Shown: piece by piece, positions 10,389-24,642 of the stretch
Position numbering within the stretch: position 1 is the first letter of the stretch
How the letters are laid out: every line of letters starts with the position of its first letter
Assembly: GCF_027595985.1 (NCBI RefSeq)
Contig: NC_073303.1
Span: forward strand, 331,935,179-331,999,178
Source of the DNA: Sorex araneus
Taxonomy: Eukaryota; Chordata; Mammalia; Eulipotyphla; Soricidae
Direction: 5' to 3'
DNA: 64,000 bases
Program-made: the position numbers and the translations under genes
Notes under the pieces: model-generated
The model's database searches: none
The model's input: the letters and a program-made list of their open reading frames with translations, nothing else
Told to the model about the DNA's origin: nothing

Positions 10389-13300
10389 TAGTGGTGGTGG
10401 TGGGGCGGGGGAGGGAGGGTTCCCGGCTTAGGAAGTAGTCCCAAATACTCCAGCCTCCTCGGGCTTTTATCATTGTCCTCGTTGCTGGGACTGATGTGTT
10501 CTTCAAATGTTTAGGGTTTGTATTTTGCTGAAAGTGGTAGAAAGCAAAACACGCAACATCAGCAAAAGAATTTTTGAGATGTTGAGTTCCACCATCGGAA
10601 TCTTAGTGCTTGTTTCTACCTACTGAGGGAGGACCTGATAGGGGCTCAAGGGATTAGAGACCAGGAACTTGGTTGGGTTTTTTTTGTTGTTGTTGTTTTG
10701 GATGACGATCCTAACCCCACTAACAACTTGCTTTGACCTGGGAAAGGCATTACCCTCTCTGGGCCTGGGTGTCTGCAAGGCAAATGTGTAATTCTGGGTT
10801 ATGTGGGTTTTGTAGCAGATGAGCCAGTCCGGATTTTTTTTTTTTTGGTGTTTTGTTTTGTTTTTTGCTTTTTGGATCACACCCGGCATTGCACAGGGGT
10901 TACTCCTGGCTCATGCACTCAGAAGTTACTCCTGGCAGTGCTCAGGGGACCCCATATGGGAAGCTGGGAATTGAACCCGGGTTGGCCACGTGCAAGGCAA
11001 ACGCCCTATTGCTCCAGCCCCAGAGTCCGGTTCTTGTAGCAGGGTTGGCCCGCAGATGTCTTCCGTGTTACAGATCTTAATTTACTGAGAACGAAGTACA
11101 TCTCTGTGGGCTGACTCTCAAATGGAATAATCAGCAGCAGTTAGTGGGCTCAGGAGTGCGCCAAGGATAGTGAGCAACCACCTAGGCCAATGGTGACAGC
11201 CACCCTCAGCACCATTCCTAACACAACGGCTTGTGTTTATATGCAGTAGCTGGTTCTGTTAATTGGCTGCATTTTATGTAAATGGGGGTTTGTGGGACAG
11301 AACAATTGTATCACATGAAAATGAAGGAACCATTGGTGGTCTAGATTATCTGACCCCTTCTTCCCCACTTCCTGCCTGACTAGAGATCTCATAAACTCAA
11401 AACTGTTAAAGAGAATTTGTCAAATTTGTGCTAATATCAGTCGTTGAAAATGCTATAAGATCACCAACTTTAATTCCTACCCAAATACCGAGGCTGTTTT
11501 TGCTTACTGAGAGAGGGATGCCGCCCCACCTCCCTCCAACCACACCCCTGCTGCCATCTATTGCTTGACTCCCAAATGTAAGCGTTCTGTGCGGTGCCTC
11601 CTCAGACCTGGATCCCTAATGGTTCCGTGGTCCACCAAGGAAATGAGCACACTTGAAAAACAAAGTCAGATAGCCCTGTAACAAATGCAATGCACACATG
11701 TGGAGAAGTGAGAACCATCCAAATTTGGATAATGGTTCCTGTGGGGGGAGGGGAATGAGTACCTGAAGACTCAATACTGTAGTGTTCTTCTTTTTTTTCT
11801 TTTCATTTTTTTGGGGGGGTCAGTGGTAGAGGGGGATTGTTGGACTATATCTGGCGGTACTCAGGAAGGACTCTGCTGACAAGTGGGGAAGGAGGAGTCA
11901 GATAATCTGGACCTCCAATTGTTCTTTCTTTTCATGTGATACAATCAAGGGATTACTCCTAGCAGTACTCAGGATAACATATGTGGTACTAGGGATCAAA
12001 CCCTGTTTGCCTGCCTGCAAGGGGTGTCCCTACCAACTTTATGTCTCTCTGACTCCAGTGTTTTGTTTCTTAAACCAGTTGAATGCCACATTGATAGTAT
12101 TACATTATCTACGGTCTTTGTGTACCTCAAGTGTCTTCAGCAAATAGGCCTTGTCTTAAAATACTAATTAAATAGTTGTTACATTTCCAAGATTAATTTG
12201 TCTGCTTTTTAAAAATGCTTATGTGTCTTTCCTTACATAGTATAATGGTAAATGACTCTACTCAGACCCAATTGACAGTCCTTTGTGGCTCTCCAAATAA
12301 ATGTTTGGCATATTACTAGCTTGACCCTAGGTCAAATACCTTTGCCCTCTGAACTGTGGCAGATGTGGGGAAGAAGCATAACAACCTCTCAAACCCTAGG
12401 TTTTCACATCTGTAGAATGAGTTTAATAATATAAATTTTCAAGTTAGTGAGATGTCTGTAAGCACAGAGAAGGCCCTGACTAAGGTTTGGCTGTGATTAC
12501 TCTCTGGGAATGGAAGCAGCAGGTGCTCTGACCTAGCCCCTGAATTTGTGTTGTGTTAAAGTAGCCTGACTTACATAAGAATATTTTATTTATTTATTTA
12601 TTTATTGGCATATCGAATACACCACAGGTAGCTTGCCAGGCTCTGCCATGCAGGCAGGATACTCTCGGTAGCTTGCCAGGCTCTCTGAGAGGGGTGGAAG
12701 AATCGAACCTGAATCTGCCGTGTGCAAGGCAAATGCCCTATCCACTGTGCTATCGATCCAGCCCTTATTTTTATTTTTTAAACTTTTTTATTTATTCACT
12801 GTGAGACAGACCCTTACATCCAATTATAATCATGATTGGATTTTAGTCATACAGTATTCCAACACCCATCCCTCCACCATATATAATTATAAAATTATAA
12901 ACTCACAAATACTTAAATATTTTTCTTTTGGAGATCTGGTATGTCCTAAGAGACTCTGAGAATGTGCTACTTTGCGCTTTTCAGTGGTTACAGAAAACTC
13001 ATGATCACTTTTCTATGCCCTTAGCACACCAGCGACCTTTAGTACTTAGCAGTATGAGCCAAAGTGATTACTAGCAGGTATTTTTATGAAGCACAGATTA
13101 TTTCCCTCAAATCTGTTAAGGCATAGTGTTCTAGTTAAATGATTTCATGCTCTCATACCTTTTCTCTCCCTCTTTCTCCACCTCTCACCCCCCACTTCCT
13201 TCCCTATTGACCAGGATATTGTACACACTTGGCTGGAGCGCTCACACTTGTACTTGTGAGGGGTTGGTTCACATTTTGGTTGTTGCCAAGCACCAGAGAG

Positions 13301-16300
13301 TGAATGCTTTGTTGTGATGTTGGGGATCCCAAGCAGCAATATTGCAGGGATTGTGCTCAACATATATGGGTGTTGCCAGGAATCGAACTCTCGGCCTCAC
13401 ACTTGCAAGGCTGAGGCTTTGCCTCTGAACCATCGCTGGGCCTTCTTAGTTGTGATTTCTTATGAGCATTTTAGAACAGTGCTCAGTCAGGGGTGTTGTG
13501 CCGTGCTCACACACCCACCAATGTTCCTGAGGGCCCCGGGACTGTGATCCCAGTTCCCGCCTGCTCTTCCCCCCACATCTCAGCCACACTTTACCTGTCC
13601 TTTCCACTGTTCTCTGCCGAGTTCCCCAGAGCAGTTGTGCCAGATCCTCTCTCCCCCCATTGGCCACCAGTCCTGCATCCCTAAGAGTTAAAAGACTGTT
13701 ATTATCATCACTGAATTGCCTGGCAGTGCATCACTGAGAAGAGACAACACAAATGTCCCCCATATTCCGAGGTCAGCCTCCAAACTGATCCTATCACCTT
13801 TCTCTGCATTAAATAAATTGTAAATTCCTCCAGAACAAATCTGTTTGGTGTCCTCGGCCCATCCCCTCCGTCTCCAAACTCCACCCAGTCTTTCCTGTTC
13901 CGTGGTTTATTCTTACCTCATGCTTTCTTCTGCTTCTTCCCCATCCCAACCAAATACTAAATGTCTGCTTCACACTGCTATTTTGGTCCTTTACATCTGT
14001 CCCCTCCTTAATCTGAAATGGATTTATCTTTCCTTCTCTCGGAATTGCCTTGGTTATTTCTGTCCCCCTGTGGTCATCACCCTTGGCTCTATGTCCTGCT
14101 GTCTGCTGCCCACTTTTCCTGCCAGCTCTGCCTACTGGCTGCCAGACTTTCTGGCTAGTCCTTTCTATAATGCTTCCCAAATTCCTTCTTGCAAGCTTAA
14201 GCCTCAATGCCTTTCCCAGCTCGTTTCATGGTCCTGAAAGAGGAAGCCCGAGTTTCCTCTTGCCAGCTGCTGTGAGCTGCCCATTTTAACTCTCCATTCC
14301 ACACTTTTAAACATTCCTGCAAAATCGTGGGCTTTTCCTGAGAAAGGGAAGTTTGCCATGTCCCAGGACTATAATTCTGCCCCAGAGCCTAGACTCACTG
14401 GAGACTGTGGTCAATATCTTAAGGCAAATGGTCAAATAGAGAACCTTAAAGACTAAGCTTCTACACCATGCTGTCCAGTTCTTGCATTCTCCATAATATT
14501 CTTGTCACTGGATAAGTGACACATAGACCCAGGTTTTCTATTTTTAAAAAATCCACAAAACAAACCATATTAAACTTAATCCTGTACTAAGCTCTTCCCC
14601 ACATGGGGATCTTCTTTCTCTTTTTCTTTCCAATAAATGTTTCTGTTTTCTGAATGTGATCATCTTTATTAGTCAATATTTTCACTTTTGAAAATATTGA
14701 AGAACCTGGGAACCATGCATGAACAGACACCTGCTGTCACTGCTCCTGCATCAGTCCTATTAGCATTACCTCCATGTTCAAAGCTTTGGTGCCCACTTTG
14801 ATTCAGAAGACCCCCAAGATTTCATTTCTGAATCTTCCCCTTTATCTCAAGCCCAGCTTCTGTCTGGACACTTCTATGGGCTTTTGTATCTTCATGCCAA
14901 AGACTGACCATCAAAATCTGAACTTGTCATCTTCATACTTTACCCTTTCTCCCTCCTGATCGGTCCTTCAGACATGAAAAGCAGTAAGTCATGCTGGGCT
15001 CAACTCTTCCTTTTGACCTCACAGAAGACTCCTGTGCATGGTCTTCCTTTTCTTTTGCTTCCTGTTCATGGAACCAGAAACTGTCGTCTATCATCTTTAA
15101 TCATGGCATCTCCCTTGGAGCCTTATGCCCCACCCCCTACCACAGGAACCCAAAGACTAGGTCAGATCAGGGTGATTGGCTGGAAACGTTCCAGACTTTC
15201 CCTTTTATGTCCCTTTCCTGACACTGTCCTCACCTCAGACTTTCCTTCCTCCTGAACTCCTTTATGTCCCTTCCACACTGTTGAGAGACCCACGCAGCTG
15301 AGGGTCGATTTCTGTTCCAGAGCCATCTCGGTCTCCATGTGTGTTCAGTTCACCTGGCTCTCAGCTTGGCCTACACCTTTTCTGTCTCTCCCCAAAACTT
15401 ACCATGTTCTTTTCGTATTCCAAGGGCATTTGTTATCATGGCTTTAAGCTGTAACGTTCCCATGGCTCTTGAGATGTCTGTGCCCTCAGCAACGTCCTTC
15501 ATCTCTGCAGCAGTGCCTCATCCCTCCTCATCCCTTCCTCTGGGCACCATACCAGACACAGGCAGAATAGTGGGCCCAGGACAGGATCAAAAATAATATG
15601 ACAACAATAATTAGTAAGAAAAGTAACTGGTCATAGCCCTATGCAACTTTTTTCAATTATTTTCCTTAATCCTAAGTCCTTCTGTTTGATTTGGGGGTAT
15701 CTCCTTACCTGCCCCCACACCCCACACATGATCCAATGTTGTCTTCATTCCATTACAAATTAATATCCTGCTGGTCTTTGATTCAAGCCTCACTGAAGAC
15801 TGCCAGGATTTCTCACCTCTCTCATCTGCACTCCTGTGTCTTCCCCTTTGTTCATCCAAATGATCCTAGACCCTTCTTTTTTTGTTTGAAATCCCTGAAA
15901 TTTCTATGGTACTTCAAACTGATCATATCTCAGCACATGACTTTATAGCATCCTAGCATTTGTTCTTTTATGAGTGGTTGGTTCATTCTTCCTCTCCACT
16001 GAGAAATTTCTAGAGATAGATTTGATTTTTACTTCTGTATTTCCATATGGATGTGTAGTGTTGAGTTTTATAATAATCAGCCAGTAAACAACTATCAAAA
16101 TACTGTTTTGATAGTCCAAAGTCAGATATATTCAAAAATATGTTGTTAATTTTAATTAAGTCCTAATTCATTTTCTACTAGTCATCTCTGAACTTGAGCT
16201 ATTGTTTTTTCAGCCCTATGCTAAACAGTTTCAGTGGAGATTAGTTCCTCAATAGGAGAGCTTTTCGGATCACTGGCTTGTTCCATTTGAAGCTGTTAGT

Positions 16301-18065
16301 GACTGTCACCCTGTTCAGAGATGACAGAGATAGTAGGTGTAGGTGAGAAACTCCTGGGTTTGAAATTGAGCTGAACATCAAGAACTCAATGGTACCAACT
16401 GGCATTCAAAAACGTAGACATTGTGAGGGCCAGAGCGATGTACACAGCTGGGGTACTTGCCTTTTATGCGGCCATCTGGATTTGATCCCAGGTACTCCAT
16501 GTGATCCCTTGAGCGCAGAGCCAGGAGTAAGCTCTGAGTACCTCCGCATGTGGCCCCAAACCCAAAACCAAACACACAAAATGTACACATTAAAATTATT
16601 TGAATCCTTCAGGAGGAATTTCTTTTGTCCATTCAGAGTCCCTGATTTTTTTCTTTGGGAATCCATCCAGGGGCCCATGCCATGGGGAGCTTGTCCACAC
16701 ATTGTCATGTTCTTATCTGTCGGCAGCACACAGACCCCGACTACTCAGCTGCTTATGTCACCCTAGAGACGGATGCAGCAGATGGGCTCAGAGGCTATGG
16801 ATTTACCTTCACTCTGGGAAAAGGCACTGAAGTTGGTGAGTTGGACATTCTCTTTGGTTCCAGAATGCTCCCATTTCATTTTGGTTCTGCTCTGCCTTAT
16901 TTTTCTTTGTATCTGTATCATATGAGGTACATTTTAAAAAATATATGATTTACACAGTAGAAATGACATATATACCTGTACATGCTTTGCAGCACTGTTC
17001 ACAATAGTCAGAATCAGGAAACAACCCAAGTACCTGAGAACAGACGACTGATTAAAGAAACTTTGCTACATCTACACTATGGAATACTATGCAGCTGTTA
17101 GGAAAGATGAAGTCATGAAATTTGCTGATAAGTGGATGGTCATGGAGAGTAAGTGAAATGAGTCAGAAAGAAAGGGACACACAGAATTACTGCACTTATT
17201 TGTGGAATATAAAATATCATAATATGAGACTAACACCCAAGGACAGGAAGACTGCTCCATGGTTAGAAGCCTGCCTCATGAGCTGGGGGAGAAGGCAGCT
17301 GGGATAGAGAAGGGATCACTAAGTCAATGATGGTTGAAGGGATTGCTTGGGATGGGAGATGTGTGCTGGAAGTAGATAAAGGACCAAACATGATGGCCTC
17401 TCAGTATCTGTATTGCAAACCATAATACCCATAAGTAGAGAGAAAGAAAGAGGAAAATTGTCTGCCATAGAGGCAGGGTGGGATGGACGGAGGGGGTAGG
17501 GGGAGGAATACTGGGGACATTGGTGGTGGAAAATGTGCACTGGTGAGAGGAATGGGTGTTCAATCATTGTATGACTGAAACTCAAACATGAAAGTTTTGT
17601 AACAGTAGTTCACGGAGATTCAATTTAAGGATGCTTTATTGCTATGTATATTCTTGAGAGAGATTTTGAAGTGAGGAGGGCAGAAACTCCCCCATTCTTG
17701 GCTCATGTCTCTCCTGAGAACCTGAATTAGGCATGCAGCAGAGGGGCCTGAGGGGGCAGGCGTGTGTTCAAGTAACGAGGTGTACTGTGGTGTACAGAGT
17801 GAATCTACTCACTTCTCAAGGTGGTTCCAAGGTCCCAAGGTCGCTACTCTTCATGGCAGAAAAGGCCTCCGGCCTGCCCTGTTCACATCTGTCTTCCAGG
17901 AAGAGCAGATTGTGTGGGAGCCAGAGTAAATTGGTTTTGTCTCAGAATTGGAAGAGAGCTCAGTGGTTATCATGAACCTCCTTATGTTTGAGAGAAAAAG
18001 AAACTGAGTCCAAATGCTGCTCAGCCATCACATATTCTCCTGTCTATTGCTCTGGCCCCAGATCT

Positions 18066-18131
<66 letters not shown>

Positions 18132-21100
18132 AAAGACACATAAACCATGCAGATAGTGGAAAATTCAGGAAGTACAGGATGACCCGTGTCAGATCCATTT
18201 CAACTGATCAGTTAGAACTGAAGCTGGAAGGGGGAAACTGATGCCACAGGTGGTAGATATCAGCAAGATCTGCTAGGCCTCAGTGTCAGTTCCTGGAATG
18301 AAACAGTTTCAGTTTCCCAGCAATGAAACAATGTGTAACTGACCAACCTGATCCTACCTGGAAAGTTCCTGGGCCCAGTTAATGGGCTCAATCAAACAAA
18401 ATGCCCCAGAAATTGTCTTTCCTTAGCATAAAGAATGAGTAGCTTATGTAACCATAAACTGTTACTGGGAACTATTGTTTAACTGTTGCCTGACCACTGT
18501 TATCATAGTGCTTGCTTAACTTTGTAACCTATATAAACTGCTTGCTCCTCAGAGTTCGGGTGGGTCACTATCAAGAGACCATTCTGTGAGATACTTGACC
18601 CCAGTTAACTAGAATAAAACTCTATTGCCACTGAATTATTGTGTTTGCATCTCTGTCCATCTCGCCACTTAGGACCTTATTGTCCCAGGCATAACAAAGC
18701 ATCAGGAGAGGTTGGAGAGGAATGGTTCAGAGGGAGGAAACGCTCCAGCTTTGGTGTAGTTGCTGCCTACCTCTCCCATCTCCCATACATGTCTGCACAT
18801 TAGCCCTCTCAGCTGTCCGATGGAAATCTTTGTTTTGCAAGATAGGAGTTTGGGGTGAAGAGTTTGGGCCAAACCCTGGCTCAGTGCTCAGGGTTCATTC
18901 CTGGAAGAACTTTATGGGGTGTCAGAGATTGAACCCATGTGGGCCATGTGCAAGGCAAGAACCTCCCTGCTGTAGTATCACTCTGGCCCTGAGAATCAAA
19001 GTCTAGCCCCACTGAAAGACATAAAATTGTTGAGCAGATAAAAGTTGTGTGTGTGTGTCCCCTTGAGGGAATCATTCTTTTTTTAATTTTTTTTTAATTT
19101 TTTGCTTTTTGGGTCACACCTGGCAATGCACAGGGGTTACTCCTGGTTCTACACTCAGGAATTACTCCTGGCGGTGCTCAGGGGACCATATGAAATGCTG
19201 GGATTCGAATTCGGGTCGGCCTCGTGCAAGGCAAATGCCCTACCCACTGTGCTATCGCTCCAGCCCCGAGGGAATCATTCTTGAACTTAATCATGAAGGT
19301 ACTAGTGCTCCAGTTCTTCACAGGACTGGCATTTGGCCACACCATGGACCACTTTTACAGACCTCTTTTTTTTTCTGAGTGTAATAATGCACTTGTGCTG
19401 AAATGTTTTTTTCTTTGCTTGCTTGCTTGTTTTAATTTTATTGAATCACTGTGAGATAGTTACAAACTTTCATGTTTAGGTTACAATCACACAATGATCA
19501 AACACCCAGCCCTCCACCAGTGCACATTCCCCACCAGCAATATCCCCAGTATACACCCCCTTTCCCACCCTCCCCCTGCCTCCATGGCAGACAATATTCC
19601 CCATACTCTCTCTCTACTTTTGGGCATTACAGCTTGTAACATAGACACTGAGAGGTCATCAGGGTTGGTCCATTATCTACTTTCGGCACACATCTCCCAT
19701 CCCAACTGGTTCCTCCAGCCATCATTTTCTTAGTGATCCCTTCTCTATTTCATCTGCCTTCTCCCCTCCACTCATGAAGCAGGCTTCCAGCTATGGGGCA
19801 ATCTGCCTGGCCCTTGTATCTACTGTCCTTGGGTGTCAGTCTCATGTGATGTTCTTCTATACTCCACAAATGAGTGCAGTTCTTCTATATCTGTCCCTCT
19901 CTTTCTGACTCATTTCACTTAGCATGATACGCTCCATAACTATCCATTTATAAGCAAATTTCATGACTTCATCTCTCCTAACAGCTGCATAGTATTCCAT
20001 TGTGTAGATGTACCAAAGTTTCCTTAACCAGTCAGCTGTTCTAGGGCACTTGGGTTGTTTCCAGATTTTGGCTATTGTGAACAGTGCTGCAATGAACATA
20101 TAGGTACAGATGTCATTTCTACTGTATTTTTTTGCATCCTTGGGATATATTCCCAGAAGTGGTATTGTGGGGTCATATGGAAGCTCAATTTCTAGTTTTT
20201 GAAGGACTGTCCATATTGTTTTCCAGAAAGGCTGGACCAGTCGGCATTCCCACCCACAGTGAAAGAGCATCCCTTTTTCCCCACATCCACACCAGCACTG
20301 GTTGCTTTTGTTCTTTTGAATGTGTGCCAATCTATGTAGTGTGAGATAGCTTATTGTTGTTTTGATTCACATCTCCCTGATGACTAGCGATGTGGAGCAT
20401 TTTTTCATGTGCTTTTTGGCCATTTGTATTTCTTTTTTGAGGAAACTTCTGTTCATTTCTTCTCCCCATTTTTTGATGAGGTTGGAGGTTTTTTTCTTGT
20501 ACAATCTACTATTGTCTTGTATATCCTGAATATTGAGACGCCAGAGAATTAGAACTAAGCACTGGAAATAATTTTTAACAGGGGAGGTAGAGAGAAAGTC
20601 TCACATACAAGAGAAGGTCCGTATAAATTTGTCAGAGAAATATACATAAAAGAAATGTTGGTTTGGTGTGAGGACCATGCTCACCAAGCAGGCAGTGTTC
20701 ACATGGGAGAGGAGTGAATCCATAGTCCAAGAGGGTGAGGGATGGCTTCAGAGCAGAGGCCAAACCGTCAGTTAGATCTTGACTGGAACAAGGAATCTGT
20801 CAAGCAGAATCAGGAGACTCATCCATCAATGATTCCCCATGAAGTCAATAATTTACTGTTGACATTTCCCCCAGATAGTGACCCCTGAAGTAATTCAGAA
20901 ACTGTTTTAGCTTCTGTGACTTTGTGTCTGGCCTAATTTAGCACCTTACAAAGTTGTTTTTTCCATACTGCTGTTCTACAGCATGTCCCCAAGAGGTTGG
21001 TAAAACTCGACAAGCTTACAAAGTTGGTTATGGGACCACTCTGTTAGCCCCTCTGTGCTTTGCTGACTCACACACAGAGCAGAGACCTGCGCACAGGGTC

Positions 21101-22490
21101 TGCGTATTAACACAGCGAGGCAGCTCGTCTCCAGGCCTGCTGGTCTGTGCTCTCGGCCTCACTGAGCGCTCTCCTCCTCACTTCCATTCCCACCCACTCT
21201 CCTGGCAAGTAGCTCTGCTGGAGGTAAATCCATTCCCATCCTTTATGGCTTTAATAAATGAATGTGTGTGTGTGTTAATGCAGCTTCTGCCTTTTTCAGA
21301 CCACAGTATGCTAGAATCCATTTTTATCTTTAGCCTTCCTACATATTTCAGGTGACTAACTGCAATTTCATTGTGTTATAGGCCTTCTGCAATTAAGCTG
21401 AAAAAGTTCCATTAGCTCATAAATGTTCTGCAAACTTTAATCATCCAGCTTACCTAATTATTCATTTGTGATTTCTCTCATCCCCCAAACAGAAAGAAAT
21501 AATGTTTACTTTTTACTGTGAAGAGACTGTTTAATGTGTGTGTCAGAGGGTAGGAGAGAGGAAGGATTACTGTGGTCTTTCTAATGTGCAGAATAGATCA
21601 GAATGAGGGCTTTGCTGTCATAGGAAATGAAAAAGTTAAAAATGGCCATTTTACATAAAAATTTATGGATTTAATATAAACCCATCAAAATTTCAGTGCT
21701 AGTCAAGGATGCAGCTCGGTAGTAGAGTGTATGTTTTGCATATATGTTGGCTTGAATTTTTCCCAGTGCCAAAATCCCAACTGGCATATTTCAAGAAAAT
21801 AGAGCAAATCTAAAATTTGTGTGAGGGCTGGAGTGATAGCACAGCAGGTAGGGCGTTTGCCTTGCACGCGGCTGACCCGGGTTCGATCCCTGGCATCCCA
21901 TATGGTCCCCCAAGCACTGCCAGGAGTAATTCCTGAGTGCAAAGCCAGGAGTAACCCCTGAGCATCGCTGGGTGTGACCCAAAAAGCAAAAAAAACAAAC
22001 AAACAAAAAAGCCAGCTCTTCTATTTATGTGATATTAGATATGGCAACTACAGGAGAAAAATTTGTATTTTTTTAAAATTTTATTTTATTGAATCACATG
22101 TAGAAAATTACAATTCTTTCAAGCTTAAGTCTCAGTTATACAGTGCTGAAACAACCATCCCTTCACCAGTGCCCATATTCCACCACCAAAAGAAAAAAAA
22201 AACCCAGTATACCTCCCATCCCGCACCCCCCCCAACTGATAAACTTCACTTTACTTTCTCTTTACTTTGTTTACATTCAATATTTTAACAAAAACTCACT
22301 ATTATTGTTAGGAGTTCCCCACTAGAGTCAGACCTGTTCTGAAGAGATATGAGGTTTTGGATTTCTGTATTTTAGCAACTCAGTCCAGGGAAATTTCTTT
22401 CAGAAATTGGATCATTGCAAGCTTGTAACTCTCCTCTGTGGTCCTCATAATATGGCGGTCGCCACGCTCTACCCCCCCACCCAAGGAAAA

Positions 22491-22539
<49 letters not shown>

Positions 22540-24602
22540 AAGAAAGAAATACCTTTCCCTCCTGGGCAGGCATGGGGCGGCGGCTTAGTTCTCAGTCTGG
22601 AGACATTCTGCAAGGAGCTGCCGCTACCAAAAGTAGTTTAGCTGGCCTCTGGAATCATGCTCATGCTGCGGAGGGGCCGCGCTCGGCAGAGAGTGGGGCC
22701 GGTGCCGCCCACCTTCCTGAGTAATTTTTGTATTTTTTTCTTAAAAAACGCAAATGCCTGCATCCATGCATTTGGAGTGTTTTCATATCTAAATTTATTG
22801 ACTTTGTACCAATAAGAATCAAATGCCTGCTTCACAGTTGTCTGTGCAGTGAACGCCCTCGCTCACCACGTGCTTAACAAGGACCTCAAGGACATTGTCC
22901 GGGACTTCCGAGGCTTCTACCGGGAGCTCACCAGTGACGGGCAGCTCCGATGGGTAAGGGGCCTAGTTTGTACTGTGCTTCCATAAAAATGTTACTAAGT
23001 TCTGATTAAATTGCAACAAACTTGAAAATAGCAAAAGTTTAGAATTGGGGGCTGAGAGGGGTTGGAGCCCAACCCAGTTGAGCTTAGGGCTTACTTCTGG
23101 CTTCATGCTCAGAGATCACTCCTGGTGCGGGGGATCAAACTGGGACCACCTGTGTGCAAGGAGCATCTTAATCTCTGTACTGTCTTTCTGGCCCAAGGTT
23201 TAGAATTTTTAAACTGAATTCAGGCTTCAACTATTTAAACAATGTTTCAAGGGAATTTGTTTTCTTATATAAAACTTTAACCTGAATATATTGACATACT
23301 ATAGCTATCTTGCCATCTGGGTATCAATTCTACCCCTGTAAATTGGAAGAAGTAGTCTAGATTTTCTAGAGGATAAAGTACTGAATGTGTAGCCTTCATG
23401 GAGGTGACATATATGAAGGTGACATATTAATTGGTGTTGTGAGAGGAGGTTAAGGAAATAAACATAAGCAAATAAAAATGATGGAGGGATGCAGGCACTT
23501 TGGGAGAGAGTGTGGGGTTGGAATCTTGTGTACACAAAACCCATCATTAACAACATTAATGATGCCTCAAATAAGACTTTAAAAAATTTTTTAAAAGTCA
23601 AAGAATATAGAGACTAGCACTGCACTGTAGCACTGTCCTCCCATTTTTCATCGGTTTGCTCGAGCGAGCACCAGTAACGTCCCCATTGTGAGACTTGTTT
23701 CTGTTTTTGGCATATCGAATACGCCATGGGTAGCTTGCCAGGCTCTGCTGTGTGGGCGGGATACTCTCGGTAGTTTGCCAGGCTCTCTGAGAGGACAGAG
23801 GAATCGAACCCGGATCAGCTGTGTACAAGGCAAACGCCCACCCACTGTGCTATTCGCTCAAGTACCTTTTATTTGTGTTGGTCTGTATGTGAACCCTTTG
23901 TTCAAGACATGAGAAGAGTAAGGTTCTATTAAAAGGGTTCTCTTTTCTTTGTCTTTTCCTGTTTAGTTCCCTATTCATGCACAAAGATATCAGAGAATGC
24001 ACTGTCCACAATAACTCAGGTTTTATTTTTACCTTTCTGCAAAGTTATATTTACTTCTTTTAAAAATGTATCCTCTTAAAGAAGCCCTTTACTGACTGAA
24101 TTGGGGATAATTCTAGCATCAAGATAAATCTGATAGTAATGGCTTATAACTCACTGTATAATATCAGAACTCATGAGCCCCTTCAGGCACTACACAGTAA
24201 GGAAAGGTTCATCATTACAAAAGAAAGCAAACTAATATAGAAGGAATGTTAACATTGGAAAATTGCCATATTGCGGCCACTGTAACTATAATTGAGGTAC
24301 AAATTATCAATGGAAAATAAAATTTGTAGGCAAATACTTTTACTTTAAAATGGAAAAATGGCAAGTATACAGAGGACTAGCCTAATAAAGATCAACTTAC
24401 ATTGGTAGATAATGGCTCACTAAAATAACAAAACGGGGCTGGAGCAATAGCACATTGGGTAGGGCATTTGCCTTGCATGCGGCCGACCTGGGTTTGAATC
24501 CCAGCATCCTACATGGTCCCCCGAGCACCACCAGGAATAATTCCTGAGTGCATGAGCCAGGAGTGACCCCTGTCCTTTGCCAGGTGTGACCCAAAAAGCA
24601 AA

Positions 24603-24642
<40 letters not shown>

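Noticed and set aside
13845-14237. 130-codon open frame in intron 1
   Set aside because: Pyrimidine-biased composition, no splice signals linking it to ENOSF1 and no recognisable domain.
21824-22005. tRNA gene, because A and B box-like motifs are present
   Set aside because: The tRNA-like part is the head of SINE family A; no cloverleaf with a proper anticodon stem was seen and the copy has a body and an A-rich tail.
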